In this document: positions 42,481 to 50,907 of the stretch, piece after piece
Numbering within the stretch: the first letter of the stretch is position 1
Layout: the number at the start of each line of letters is the position of its first letter
Assembly (NCBI GenBank): GCA_031425195.1
Contig: JANPIX010000032.1
Coordinates: 124,001-188,000, forward strand
Origin: JANPIX01 sp031425195
GTDB lineage: Bacteria > Pseudomonadota > Alphaproteobacteria > Rhodobacterales > Rhodobacteraceae
Length of the DNA stretch: 64,000 nucleotides
Reading direction: 5' to 3'
The notes under the pieces: generated by a model
Database searches by the model: none
What the model was told of the DNA's origin: nothing
The model's input: only the letters and a program-made list of their open reading frames with translations
Translations under genes and position numbers: made by a program

Positions 42481-42852
42481 GGCCCCTGTCACGCAAAATT
42501 TGCTTTACCTGTCCTGCATCCGGGTCCATCCTTTAGGGGCGAAGACGTGGGAGGTGGTGTGCATCCGTTGACCTTTGAATTTGTCCCGGAAACGCGGGAA
42601 CCGATTGGCAAATTGCCCGGTTTGTTCGCTATCGTGACAATGGGGGGCCGGGTTGCCTGCTGACACCGCCACTCTGCATTCGAACCAGATGGGGCACCAG
42701 CGCAGGCTGCGGCCCTTTTTTGTTTCCGCCCATAAAACCGTCAATAGGCCTGTCTGCGCGGCATTGCGCCCTATGTGCCCCGTTGACGATCTGACACAAC
42801 GGTTTGACCTACGCCTGCCGATGACCCCTCAACCCCGCGGAAGGAGATCCCT
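42481..42852 (+). other. intergenic region between miaB and phoH
   Basis: This 372-nt region has no convincing ORF. Its left two-thirds (42513-42721) can fold as a long imperfect rod with two inner hairpins and ends in a terminator-like stem plus T6. Its right part (42722-42852) presumably carries a promoter and the strong ribosome binding site AAGGAG (42841-42846) for the TTG start of phoH. Confidence 0.6.
42513..42721 (+). ncRNA. candidate structured RNA (6S-like rod), unconfirmed
   Basis: Paired arms seen by eye: CCTGC (42513-42517) with GCAGG (42702-42706); CCATC (42526-42530) with GATGG (42688-42692); CGAA (42540-42543) with TTCG (42679-42682); GGTGGTGT (42553-42560) with ACACCGCC (42663-42670); an inner hairpin TCCCG/CGGGA near 42584-42599; and GGCAA...CCCGG with CCGGG-TTGCC (about 42607-42657). 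An alternative 3' stem ends in TTTTTT. A rod with internal bubbles and a final U-run resembles 6S RNA in shape, but no family consensus was recognised. Could equally be a miaB 3' UTR. Confidence 0.4.
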
Positions 42853-43878
42853 TTGGGTATCAGCGCACTGACCCCCCCGACCCGTTCTGATGATGTCGTG
42901 GAAACCCTGCTGGAGTTTCCCGACAACCGTTTGCTGATTGACCTTTGCGGCGAATTCGACCGCAACCTTGCGCAAGTGGAACATCAGATGGGGGTGCATA
43001 TCCTGCGCCGGGGCAACCGTCTGGCGGTGATCGGTGACAAGGGTGCCCGCGAACAGGGCGCGGCCGTGCTGCGCGCGCTTTATGCCCGGCTGGAGGCAGG
43101 GCGCGGGGTGGCTGCAGGTGACATCGACGGCGCGATCCGCCTTGGCCGCCCGATGCCCGATCAGGCCCGCCGCGCGCTGGGTGATACCGAACAGATCGAG
43201 ATGTTTTCCGGCAGCCGCTACGAACTGCGCACCCGCAAGCGCCCCGTCGAACCCCGGACCGAGGCGCAGAAGGCCTATGTCGCCAATCTGTTCGACAACG
43301 AACTCGGCTTTGGCATCGGGCCTGCGGGCACCGGCAAGACCTATCTTGCCGTGGCCGTGGGTGTGACGATGTTTCTGGCCGGGGCCGTCGAAAAGATCAT
43401 CCTGTCGCGCCCGGCGGTGGAGGCGGGGGAACGTCTTGGCTTTCTGCCCGGCGACATGAAGGAAAAGATCGACCCCTACATGCAACCGCTTTACGACGCG
43501 CTGAACGATTTTCTCCCGCAAAAGCAGATGCAGAAACTGGTGGAGGAAAAGCGGATCGAGATTGCACCGCTCGCCTTCATGCGCGGGCGCACCCTGTCAA
43601 ACGCGTTTGTGGTGCTGGACGAGGCGCAGAACGCCACGACCATGCAGATGAAAATGTTCCTGACCCGTCTGGGCGAAGGCAGCCGCATGGTGATCACTGG
43701 CGACCGCACGCAGGTCGACCTGCCACGCGGCACGGCGAGCGGCCTGCAGGATGCCGAACGCATCATCAAGGGGGTCAAGGGCGTCAGCTTCAACTACTTC
43801 ACGTCCAAGGACGTCGTCCGCCACCCGCTGGTGGGCCGGATCATCGAGGCGTATGAGGCGGACGAGGCTGCGGGGTGA
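42853..43878 (+). CDS. PhoH-family ATPase (PhoL-like)
   Basis: A 341-aa protein with an N-terminal KH-like nucleic-acid-binding part (HILRRGNRLAVIG, residues ~40-60) and a PhoH ATPase domain. Walker A is GPAGTGKTYLAVAVG near residue 155, and Walker B is VVLDEAQNATTMQ near 252. The basic motif GDRTQVDLPRG follows. Gene order phoH-ybeY-corC-lnt is widely conserved and ties it to RNA processing and ribosome maturation. Start is TTG at 42853, six nt after a perfect AAGGAG. A GTGA overlap with a possible ybeY start follows. Confidence 0.93.
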   Translation: MGISALTPPTRSDDVVETLLEFPDNRLLIDLCGEFDRNLAQVEHQMGVHILRRGNRLAVIGDKGAREQGAAVLRALYARLEAGRGVAAGDIDGAIRLGRPMPDQARRALGDTEQIEMFSGSRYELRTRKRPVEPRTEAQKAYVANLFDNELGFGIGPAGTGKTYLAVAVGVTMFLAGAVEKIILSRPAVEAGERLGFLPGDMKEKIDPYMQPLYDALNDFLPQKQMQKLVEEKRIEIAPLAFMRGRTLSNAFVVLDEAQNATTMQMKMFLTRLGEGSRMVITGDRTQVDLPRGTASGLQDAERIIKGVKGVSFNYFTSKDVVRHPLVGRIIEAYEADEAAG

Positions 43879-43910
43879 TTCAATCTACGCCCGCCGACGT
43901 CGGGGGTAGG

Positions 43911-44414
43911 ATGGAACCGCTGGTTGATACCGTGATCGAGGATGACCGCTGGAATGCGGTAGGCTTGCCCGCAATTGCGGCACGCGCGGCGGTGGCGGCG
44001 TTGGGGGAACTCGGACTGCCGGTTCAGGGTTATGCGGTTGTGGTGATGGGATGCGACGACGCCCGCATCGCCACGCTGAACGCGGATTTCCGGGGCAAGC
44101 CGCAGGCAACCAATGTGCTGAGCTGGCCATCAGAGGAACGGGCCGCCGAAACGCCGGGAAAGGTGCCCAACCTGCCGGAACCCGGCGATGCGGATGATCC
44201 GGTGGAACTGGGCGACATCGCGCTGGCTTATGACACCTGTGCCGCCGAGGCTGCGGCGCAGGGCAAGACGATGGGCGATCATGTAACGCATCTGACTGTG
44301 CACGGCATTCTGCATCTGTTCGGGTTTGACCACCAGAACGACGCAGATGCCACGTTGATGGAAACAACCGAGTCGCGAATCCTTGCAACTCTTGGGGTCG
44401 CGGACCCATATTGA
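43911..44414 (+). CDS. ybeY: endoribonuclease YbeY
   Basis: A 167-aa single-domain zinc metalloendoribonuclease needed for 16S rRNA 3'-end maturation and ribosome quality control. The zinc motif is HGILHLFGFDH (HxxxHxxxxxH) near residue 130, and the conserved NADFRGKPQATNVLSWPSE is near 55. The ATG at 43911 gives MEPLVDTVIEDDRW, close to family N-termini; a GTG at 43875 overlapping the phoH stop as GTGA is an alternative that would add 12 residues. Confidence 0.94.
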   Translation: MEPLVDTVIEDDRWNAVGLPAIAARAAVAALGELGLPVQGYAVVVMGCDDARIATLNADFRGKPQATNVLSWPSEERAAETPGKVPNLPEPGDADDPVELGDIALAYDTCAAEAAAQGKTMGDHVTHLTVHGILHLFGFDHQNDADATLMETTESRILATLGVADPY

Positions 44415-44457
44415 CAACTGGCCTCTTCTTTACGGGGGTCGCATCGGACAAGGACAG

Positions 44458-45378
44458 ATGGGCAGTAGCAACGACGGACCTCTCGGCACGCAGGATACAA
44501 GCCAGAGCGATCCGCAGGAACCCGAACAACGCAGCTTTCTGGAGCGGATTTTCGGGTCACGCGCACCCGCGGACGAAGGGCAGAACACCCTTTCACCCGG
44601 CGGCGCGCAGACCACGCCCACAGGCGGCGTGGCACATGGCATGGCAAACCTGCGCCGGATGCGGGTGGACGACGTCGCCATCCCCAAGGTGGAGGTTGTG
44701 GCCGTTCCGCTTGGCATCGGGCGCGACGAATTGGTGGCGGTATTCCGCGAACACGGGTTCAGCCGCGTGCCGGTCTACAAGGGGACGCTGGATCATCCGC
44801 AGGGTCTGGTCCTGCTGAAAGACCTCGCCCTGCAACACGGCTTCGGGGCCGGCGGGCGGTTTTCCCTGCGCAAGATGCTGCGCCCCATCCTTTACGCCCC
44901 GCCGTCGATGCCGGTCGGCGTGCTGCTGCAGAAGATGCAGAAAGAACGTGTTCACATGGCGCTGGTCATCGACGAATACGGCGGCGTCGACGGCTTGGTC
45001 ACGATCGAGGATCTGATCGAGACCGTCATCGGTGAAATCGAGGATGAACACGACGAAGACGAAGGCGATCTGTGGAAAGAAGAAAAACCCGGCGTCTATC
45101 TTGTGCAGTCGACTGCCCCGCTTGACGAATTCGAAAACGTGATCGGCATGCGCCTGCGTCAGGATGAAGAAGACGACGAGATTGACACGCTGGGCGGGCT
45201 GATCTTTCTGCGCGCAGGCCGGGTGCCGGGGCGCGGTGAAATCGTGGGCCATGACAGCGGCGTCGAATTCGAAGTGGTCGACGCCGATCCGCGCAGGCTC
45301 AAACGTGTGCGGGTGCGGTTGCCGGGTGCCGTGACGCGGGCGGCCGAAGCGGCTGCCGGCGCGCAACAGCAAGGCTGA
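44458..45378 (+). CDS. CBS/CorC_HlyC-domain protein
   Basis: A 306-aa protein with an acidic, disordered N-terminus (~75 residues), a CBS pair (RVDDVAIPKVEVVAV to VTIEDLIETVIGEI) and a C-terminal CorC_HlyC domain (GLIFLRAGRVPGRGEIV). There is no DUF21 membrane domain, so it is the soluble CorC form, linked to Mg2+/Co2+ resistance in some bacteria, while the role in this lineage is undefined. The ATG follows AAGGACAG. It sits between ybeY and lnt, with 3 nt to lnt. Confidence 0.9.
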   Translation: MGSSNDGPLGTQDTSQSDPQEPEQRSFLERIFGSRAPADEGQNTLSPGGAQTTPTGGVAHGMANLRRMRVDDVAIPKVEVVAVPLGIGRDELVAVFREHGFSRVPVYKGTLDHPQGLVLLKDLALQHGFGAGGRFSLRKMLRPILYAPPSMPVGVLLQKMQKERVHMALVIDEYGGVDGLVTIEDLIETVIGEIEDEHDEDEGDLWKEEKPGVYLVQSTAPLDEFENVIGMRLRQDEEDDEIDTLGGLIFLRAGRVPGRGEIVGHDSGVEFEVVDADPRRLKRVRVRLPGAVTRAAEAAAGAQQQG

Positions 45379-45381
45379 ACG

Positions 45382-46866
45382 ATGTATCGGCGCAGGCCTG
45401 CGCTGCGCGAACTGGCGCTTGCCGGATTGGCGGGGCTTGTCATGGCGCTGGGGCAGGCCCCGGTGGATGCGTGGTACGCCACCCTTCTGGCACTGGCCGC
45501 GCTGATGTATCTGGCTGCCCACCGGGCCGATGCTGCAGGCGTTGCATGGATCATGTGGGCGGGCGGCGTCGGGTATTTCGGTCTGGCGCTCAGCTGGATC
45601 GTGCAGCCGTTTCTGGTGGATGCGGCGCGCGACGGTTGGATGGCACCCTTTGCTTTGGTGCTGATGGCGGCGGGCTTGTCGCTGTTCTGGGCGGTTGCGG
45701 GCTGGGCTGCGGGGCGTTTCAGTCCGCACGCCGCGCGGCGGGCGGTGTTTCTGGCAATGACGCTGACGCTCGTGGAACTGGCGCGGGGCTATGTCGCAAC
45801 AGGGTTTCCCTGGGCCATGATCGGCCATGTCTGGCTCGAAACGCCGGTCGCGCAACTGGCGGTCTATGTGGGGCCAACGGGTTTGACGGCGATTGCCTGC
45901 CTGATCGCGGCGCTGCCCGTGGCGGCGGGCAGGATCGGCGGTGTCGGATCGGTGCTGCTGCTTGTTGCGGCCTTCGGGGCCGGGCAGGCGCGGCTGTCGC
46001 AGCCGGACCCCGCACCGCGCTCCACGACAGTGCGGCTGGTCCAGCCGAATGCGGAACAACATCTGAAATGGGATGCCGAACAGGCCGATCTGATCTTTGG
46101 CCGCCTGCTTGACATGACGGCGGCCATGCCTGCACCAGACCTTGTGATCTGGCCGGAAACTTCCGTGCCGTATCAGTTCGAGCCGGAGGGCGGTGTGGCA
46201 CAGGCCATGTCGGATGCCGCACAAGGCGCGGTCATCGCCGCCGGGGTGCAGCGGTTGGAAGGCGACCTGATCTTCAACAGTCTGGCGGTCCTTGGCCCGG
46301 GCGGCACCGTCACGGCAGGCTATGACAAATCGCATCTGGTGCCTTTTGGCGAATATGTGCCTTTTGGCGATCAGGCCTGGCGCTGGTTCGGTCTGCGGGC
46401 CTTTGCGGCACAACAGGGGTTCGGCTACAGCGCGGGGCCGGGGCCGACTGTCCTTGATCTGGGGCCAGCCATCGGTCGGGTTCAGCCGATCATCTGTTAC
46501 GAGGCGGTGTTTCCCCAATATCTGCGTGCGGCACAACGTCCCGACTGGATCCTGCAGATCACCAATGATGCGTGGTTCGGCACGTTGTCGGGCCCGTTCC
46601 AGCATCTCGCGCAGGCGCGGCTTCGCGCCATCGAACAGGGCATTCCGCTGGTGCGGGTTGCGAACACGGGCGTCACGGGCGTGATCGACGCGCGCGGGCG
46701 CATGGTGGACAGCCTGCCCTTTGGCACCGAGGGGTTCCTTGATGCCGTCATACCCGGCGCACTTGCCCAAACGCCCTATGCGCGCTGGGGCGACTGGCCG
46801 ATTCTTGTGTTGCTGATCGGCGCGACTTTGGCCCTGTTTGGCTGGTGGTCGCGCGTCAAGCATTGA
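45382..46866 (+). CDS. lnt: apolipoprotein N-acyltransferase
   Basis: A 494-aa inner-membrane enzyme that adds the third acyl chain to lipoproteins. Six N-terminal hydrophobic helices (residues ~10-200) are followed by a periplasmic nitrilase domain with the triad Glu in IWPETSVPYQ (near 258), Lys in YDKSHLVPFGEYVPF (near 315) and Cys in QPIICYEAVFPQ (near 372), and a last membrane helix (WPILVLLIGATLALFGWW). Length is usual. It follows corC after 3 nt and precedes the SAM/SAH riboswitch. Confidence 0.96.
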   Translation: MYRRRPALRELALAGLAGLVMALGQAPVDAWYATLLALAALMYLAAHRADAAGVAWIMWAGGVGYFGLALSWIVQPFLVDAARDGWMAPFALVLMAAGLSLFWAVAGWAAGRFSPHAARRAVFLAMTLTLVELARGYVATGFPWAMIGHVWLETPVAQLAVYVGPTGLTAIACLIAALPVAAGRIGGVGSVLLLVAAFGAGQARLSQPDPAPRSTTVRLVQPNAEQHLKWDAEQADLIFGRLLDMTAAMPAPDLVIWPETSVPYQFEPEGGVAQAMSDAAQGAVIAAGVQRLEGDLIFNSLAVLGPGGTVTAGYDKSHLVPFGEYVPFGDQAWRWFGLRAFAAQQGFGYSAGPGPTVLDLGPAIGRVQPIICYEAVFPQYLRAAQRPDWILQITNDAWFGTLSGPFQHLAQARLRAIEQGIPLVRVANTGVTGVIDARGRMVDSLPFGTEGFLDAVIPGALAQTPYARWGDWPILVLLIGATLALFGWWSRVKH

Positions 46867-46902
46867 CGACGCCCCCGGCGCAGCCTAACGGGTGCGCCTG
46901 AC

Positions 46903-46949
46903 CTGTCACAACGGCTTCCTGGCGTGACGGGGTTCATCCAACGGAGCAC
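46903..46949 (+). promoter_or_regulatory. SAM/SAH riboswitch upstream of metK
   Basis: GTCAC-AACGGCTTCCTGGC-GTGAC forms the P1 hairpin (46905-46909 with 46924-46928) and is followed after 14 nt by CGGAGCA. GGAGC (46943-46947) can pair with GCTTC in the loop (46914-46918) as the pseudoknot and also contains the ribosome binding site, nine nt before the metK ATG. This matches the compact SAM/SAH class known before metK in Rhodobacterales, in which ligand binding hides the ribosome binding site. Confidence 0.9.
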
Positions 46950-46955
46950 GTCCCA

Positions 46956-48122
46956 ATGACCCGCAGTTCTTATGTATTCACTTCCGAGTCCGTCTCGGAA
47001 GGGCACCCAGACAAAGTGTGCGACCGTATTTCCGACGCAGTTCTGGATGCGTTTCTGACCGAGGAACCCAACGCCCGCGTCGCGTGCGAAACCTTTGCCA
47101 CGACGAACCGCGTGATCGTGGGCGGCGAGGTTGGCTTGTCCGACCCCGATCACCTGAAAGGGATGATGGACAAGGTCGCCGACATCGTGCGCGGCTGCGT
47201 CAAGGACATCGGTTACGAACAGGACATGTTCCACTGGAAGACATGCGAGGTCACCAATCTGTTGCATCCGCAATCGGCGCATATCGCGCAGGGCGTGGAT
47301 CGCGACGGCGCCGGGGATCAGGGGATCATGTTCGGCTATGCCACGGACGAAACCGCCGAATTGATGCCAGCCCCCATCCAGTATGCCCATGCCATCCTTC
47401 GCCGTCTGGCCGAAGTTCGCAAATCGGGCGCTGAACCGACGCTGCGCCCGGATGCGAAATCCCAGCTTTCACTGCGCTATGAAGGCGGTAAGCCGGTAGA
47501 GGTGACATCGCTTGTGCTGTCAACGCAGCATGCCCATGAAAGCCAGACGAGCGCCGACATCCGCGCCATTGTCGAACCCCATATCCGCGCCGTCCTGCCC
47601 GACGGCTGGCTGACGGACCGCACCGAATGGTGGGTGAACCCGACCGGAACGTTCGTGATCGGGGGGCCAGATGGCGACGCGGGCCTGACCGGGCGCAAGA
47701 TCATTGTGGATACTTATGGCGGTGCCGCCCCGCACGGCGGCGGCGCGTTCAGTGGCAAGGATCCCACAAAGGTTGACCGTTCCGCTGCCTATGCGGCCCG
47801 GTATCTGGCCAAGAACGTCGTGGCCGCCAGTCTGGCAAAACGGTGCTGCATTCAGGTCAGCTATGCCATCGGCGTGGCGAAACCCCTGTCGATCTATGTC
47901 GACACCTATGGCACAGGGATCGTCCCCGAGGCCGAGATCGAACGCGCCGTTGCCGCGGCGATGGATCTGACCCCGCGCGGCATCCGCACCCATCTGGGTC
48001 TGAACCGCCCGATCTATGCCCGGACCAGCGCTTACGGCCATTTCGGTCGCGCGCCCGAGGCGGATGGCGGGTTCAGCTGGGAACGGACCGACCTGATCGA
48101 AACCCTGCGCAAGGGTCTGTAA
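46956..48122 (+). CDS. metK: S-adenosylmethionine synthase
   Basis: A 388-aa enzyme that makes SAM from methionine and ATP. Signatures: GHPDKVCDRISDAVLDA at residues 13-29, GAGDQGIMFGYA near 120, and GGGAFSGKDPTKVDRSAAY near 260. Length and start (MTRSSYVFTSESVSEGH) are canonical. Its ribosome binding site lies inside a SAM/SAH riboswitch, giving feedback on translation. It precedes a VOC gene and trmB. Confidence 0.97.
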   Translation: MTRSSYVFTSESVSEGHPDKVCDRISDAVLDAFLTEEPNARVACETFATTNRVIVGGEVGLSDPDHLKGMMDKVADIVRGCVKDIGYEQDMFHWKTCEVTNLLHPQSAHIAQGVDRDGAGDQGIMFGYATDETAELMPAPIQYAHAILRRLAEVRKSGAEPTLRPDAKSQLSLRYEGGKPVEVTSLVLSTQHAHESQTSADIRAIVEPHIRAVLPDGWLTDRTEWWVNPTGTFVIGGPDGDAGLTGRKIIVDTYGGAAPHGGGAFSGKDPTKVDRSAAYAARYLAKNVVAASLAKRCCIQVSYAIGVAKPLSIYVDTYGTGIVPEAEIERAVAAAMDLTPRGIRTHLGLNRPIYARTSAYGHFGRAPEADGGFSWERTDLIETLRKGL

Positions 48123-48150
48123 CGCAAATGCAGATGGCGGGGTCAGTCTG

Positions 48151-48612
48151 ATGGGTATCGGCGCACCGCCATCTGCCGGGTTCTCCCGGTCCGCGGTCGA
48201 GATGATCGTCATGGATTATGCGGCCTCTTTCGCGTTCTGGACGGGTATTCTTGGCTTTGCCGTGGCCTATCTGCGGCCAGCCCAGAAATTCGCTTATCTG
48301 GAGCATCCTGACGGCGCACAAGTGATGATCTATGAACGCGACGGTGATTGGGAAACCGGGCCGTTCGATCTGCCCTTGGGGCGCGGCGTGGTCATTCAGG
48401 TTTCGGTGAATGATCTGGATGCCGTGATCAACCGGGTAAAGACGGCAGACATGCCGTTTTATGTTGAACCGCGCGAACGCTGGCGCGACTGGGGCGACAG
48501 GTTGGGTGGCCAGCGCGAGTTTCTGGTACAGGCCCCTGACGGTTACCTTGTGATGGTGTCACAGCGGCTTGGCACCCGGCCGTTCGACGATGCCGGGCCA
48601 TCGGGCGCTTGA
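48151..48612 (+). CDS. VOC-family (glyoxalase/bleomycin-resistance-like) protein
   Basis: A 153-aa single-domain protein with the paired beta-alpha-beta-beta-beta modules of the vicinal oxygen chelate fold: MDYAASFAFWTGILGFAVAYL in the first half and VQVSVNDLDAVINRV in the second, ending REFLVQAPDGYLVMVSQRLG with the terminal metal-Glu/Asp region. The pattern is closest to bleomycin-resistance-type proteins, but no function can be assigned. It separates metK from trmB (31 nt to trmB), an otherwise common pair. Confidence 0.82.
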   Translation: MGIGAPPSAGFSRSAVEMIVMDYAASFAFWTGILGFAVAYLRPAQKFAYLEHPDGAQVMIYERDGDWETGPFDLPLGRGVVIQVSVNDLDAVINRVKTADMPFYVEPRERWRDWGDRLGGQREFLVQAPDGYLVMVSQRLGTRPFDDAGPSGA

Positions 48613-48643
48613 CCTGCCCGCCCGGCACCGTTAGGCGGCGCGC

Positions 48644-49342
48644 ATGATTGATCAGCCCGACCCCTCGCCCCGACGAAACTTCTACGGCCGTATCCACGGC
48701 AAGACGCTGCGGCCAAGCCAGAAGGCCTATCTGGCCGATGACCTTGGGCCCCTGACACTGCGCCAGTTGACGCGCGACGAAAACCCGTCCCGCGCCCCGA
48801 TTGACGTCGCTGCGGTGACCGGTGGCAAGCCCTTGTGGGTGGAGATCGGGTTTGGCGGAGGTGAACATCTGGTGGGGATGGCGGCGGCCAACCCGGATGT
48901 GTTCCTTGTCGGGTGCGAACCGTTCGTGAACGGCGTGGCGATGTTGCTGGGCAAGGTCCGCAAGGCCGCGGTCACCAATCTGCTGATCCACCCCGGCGAC
49001 GTGCGCGACCTGTTCGAGGTGTTGCCCGATGCATCCGTTGCAAAGGCGTTCCTGAATTATCCCGATCCATGGCCCAAGGCGCGCCATCACCGACGCCGCT
49101 TCGTCACACCTGACTATCTTGCCGCCCTTGCCCGCGTCATGGAACCGGGGGCAGAGTTCCGCGTGGCGACGGATATTCCCGATTATGTCCGCCAGACGCT
49201 GGAAGAGGTGCCGAAAGCGGGTTTCGATCTGATCGGGCAATCGGCAGAACCGTGGGCTGACTGGATTTCCACCCGCTATGAACAAAAGGCACTGCGCGAA
49301 GGCCGTCCTCCGCATTATGTGACGTTCCGACGTCTGGGGTGA
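48644..49342 (+). CDS. trmB: tRNA (guanine-N7-)-methyltransferase
   Basis: A 232-aa SAM-dependent enzyme that methylates G46 in the variable loop. The SAM motif is VEIGFGGGEHLVGM near residue 70 and the family signature is NYPDPWPKARHHRRRF near 145. The C-terminal part includes YEQKALREGRPPHYVTF. The N-terminal ~30 residues are basic (RRNFYGRIHGKTLR) as expected. Length is normal. It probably shares the metK transcript. Confidence 0.95.
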   Translation: MIDQPDPSPRRNFYGRIHGKTLRPSQKAYLADDLGPLTLRQLTRDENPSRAPIDVAAVTGGKPLWVEIGFGGGEHLVGMAAANPDVFLVGCEPFVNGVAMLLGKVRKAAVTNLLIHPGDVRDLFEVLPDASVAKAFLNYPDPWPKARHHRRRFVTPDYLAALARVMEPGAEFRVATDIPDYVRQTLEEVPKAGFDLIGQSAEPWADWISTRYEQKALREGRPPHYVTFRRLG

Positions 49343-49482
49343 TTGGGGGCCGCAAACGGCATGGACTGCAGGCATCGATGCGACCTGTGTTTGCAGCCAC
49401 ATGTCCGTCGTTGCCAATCCTCCCCCATGGACCACGGCGGAACCCTGCGCTATCACGCGGGCGACCTTGCAGGAGCCTGCCC

Positions 49483-50838
49483 ATGTCCGCCCACGGAACC
49501 GCCAAACCGATGACTGCCCGTGCCTCTGGCCCCCTGCGGGGCACGGCCGAAGTGCCGGGCGACAAATCCATCAGCCACCGCGCGCTGATCTTTGGGGCGA
49601 TGGCCGTCGGTGAAACACGGATCACCGGGTTGCTGGAAGGGCAGGACGTGCTTGATACGGCCAAGGCGATGCAGGCCTTCGGCGCAGAAGTGACGCAACA
49701 CGACGCGGGCGCATGGTCGGTGCACGGCGTGGGGGTTGGCGGATTCCGCGAACCTGCGGATGTGATCGACTGCGGCAACTCCGGTACCGGTGTCCGCCTG
49801 ATCATGGGCTGCATGGCGACAACGGCAATGACCGCCACGTTCACCGGCGATGCCAGTCTGCGCAAGCGTCCGATGGGCCGCGTGACTGATCCGCTTTCGC
49901 TGTTCGGGACGCGCGCCTTTGGGCGGCAGGGCGGCCGCCTGCCGATGACTGTGGTGGGTGCGGCGCATCCTGTTCCCGTCCGCTATGCCCTGCCGGTGGC
50001 CAGCGCACAGGTCAAATCGGCGGTTCTGCTGGCCGGGCTGAACGCGCCGGGGCAGACTGTCGTGATCGAAAAGGAACCAACGCGCGATCATTCGGAACGT
50101 ATGTTGCTGGGCTTTGGCGCGGAACTGATCGTGGAGCCGACAGACGAAGGCAACGTCATCACCCTGACGGGTCAGCCGGAACTTCGCCCGCAAACCGTGG
50201 CCGTGCCGCGTGATCCGTCCAGCGCGGCCTTCCCCGTGTGTGCCGCCCTTGTCGTGCCGGGGTCCGAGGTGTTCGTGCCCGGTGTCAGCCAGAACCTGAC
50301 GCGCAACGGGCTTTACCTCACGCTGGTGGACATGGGCGCGGACATCCGGTTTGAAAATCCCCGCGTCGAAGGCGGCGAACCCGTGGCCGACCTCAGGGTC
50401 CGCTATTCCGACAGGATGCAAGGCATCGAGGTGCCACCGGGCCGCGCGCCGTCGATGATCGACGAATACCCGATCCTGTCGGTTGTCGCGGCCCTATCGC
50501 ACGGACGGACAGTGATGCGCGGGGTCAAGGAACTGCGCGTCAAGGAAAGTGATCGCATCGACGCGATGGCGCGCGGCCTCGAAGCCTGTGGTGTGCGCGT
50601 GGAGGAGGACGAGGACACGTTGATCGTGCACGGAATGGGGCCGGGCGGCGTGCCGGGCGGGGCCACGTGCCAGACCCATCTGGACCACCGCATCGCGATG
50701 AGCTTTCTGGTGCTGGGCATGGCCGCAAAAGCGCCGGTCAGCGTGGACGACGCATCACCCATCGTCACATCGTTCCCGATCTTCGTTCCGCTGATGGAAC
50801 AGCTTGGCGCGGAACTGATCTTTGACACGACAGACTGA
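49483..50838 (+). CDS. aroA: 3-phosphoshikimate 1-carboxyvinyltransferase (EPSP synthase)
   Basis: A 451-aa enzyme of the shikimate pathway joining PEP to shikimate-3-phosphate. It carries class II motifs: GDKSISHR, TRDHSE, SAQVKSAVLLAGLN and NLTR. The PEP/glyphosate loop reads CGNSGTGVR, with Gly where CP4-type glyphosate-tolerant enzymes have Ala. The RPMGRV element is conserved. The ATG at 49483 follows AGGAG (49471-49475); the frame is open farther upstream but without family similarity. Confidence 0.96.
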   Translation: MSAHGTAKPMTARASGPLRGTAEVPGDKSISHRALIFGAMAVGETRITGLLEGQDVLDTAKAMQAFGAEVTQHDAGAWSVHGVGVGGFREPADVIDCGNSGTGVRLIMGCMATTAMTATFTGDASLRKRPMGRVTDPLSLFGTRAFGRQGGRLPMTVVGAAHPVPVRYALPVASAQVKSAVLLAGLNAPGQTVVIEKEPTRDHSERMLLGFGAELIVEPTDEGNVITLTGQPELRPQTVAVPRDPSSAAFPVCAALVVPGSEVFVPGVSQNLTRNGLYLTLVDMGADIRFENPRVEGGEPVADLRVRYSDRMQGIEVPPGRAPSMIDEYPILSVVAALSHGRTVMRGVKELRVKESDRIDAMARGLEACGVRVEEDEDTLIVHGMGPGGVPGGATCQTHLDHRIAMSFLVLGMAAKAPVSVDDASPIVTSFPIFVPLMEQLGAELIFDTTD

Positions 50839-50907
50839 CAGCAGGATGATCCCCACATCACACAAAACTGGACCGGCCCTGTCCACTTACCTATCGTCGT
50901 CATTGGT

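Noticed and set aside
42513..42721. 4.5S RNA, tmRNA or RNase P RNA
   Set aside because: None of the conserved signatures (for example GGAAGGAAGCAG of SRP RNA or the tmRNA T-like arm) were found in this stretch.
44593..46863. A 756-codon minus-strand ORF antisense to corC and lnt
   Set aside because: A shadow of well-supported genes, with Arg/His-rich composition and no domain.
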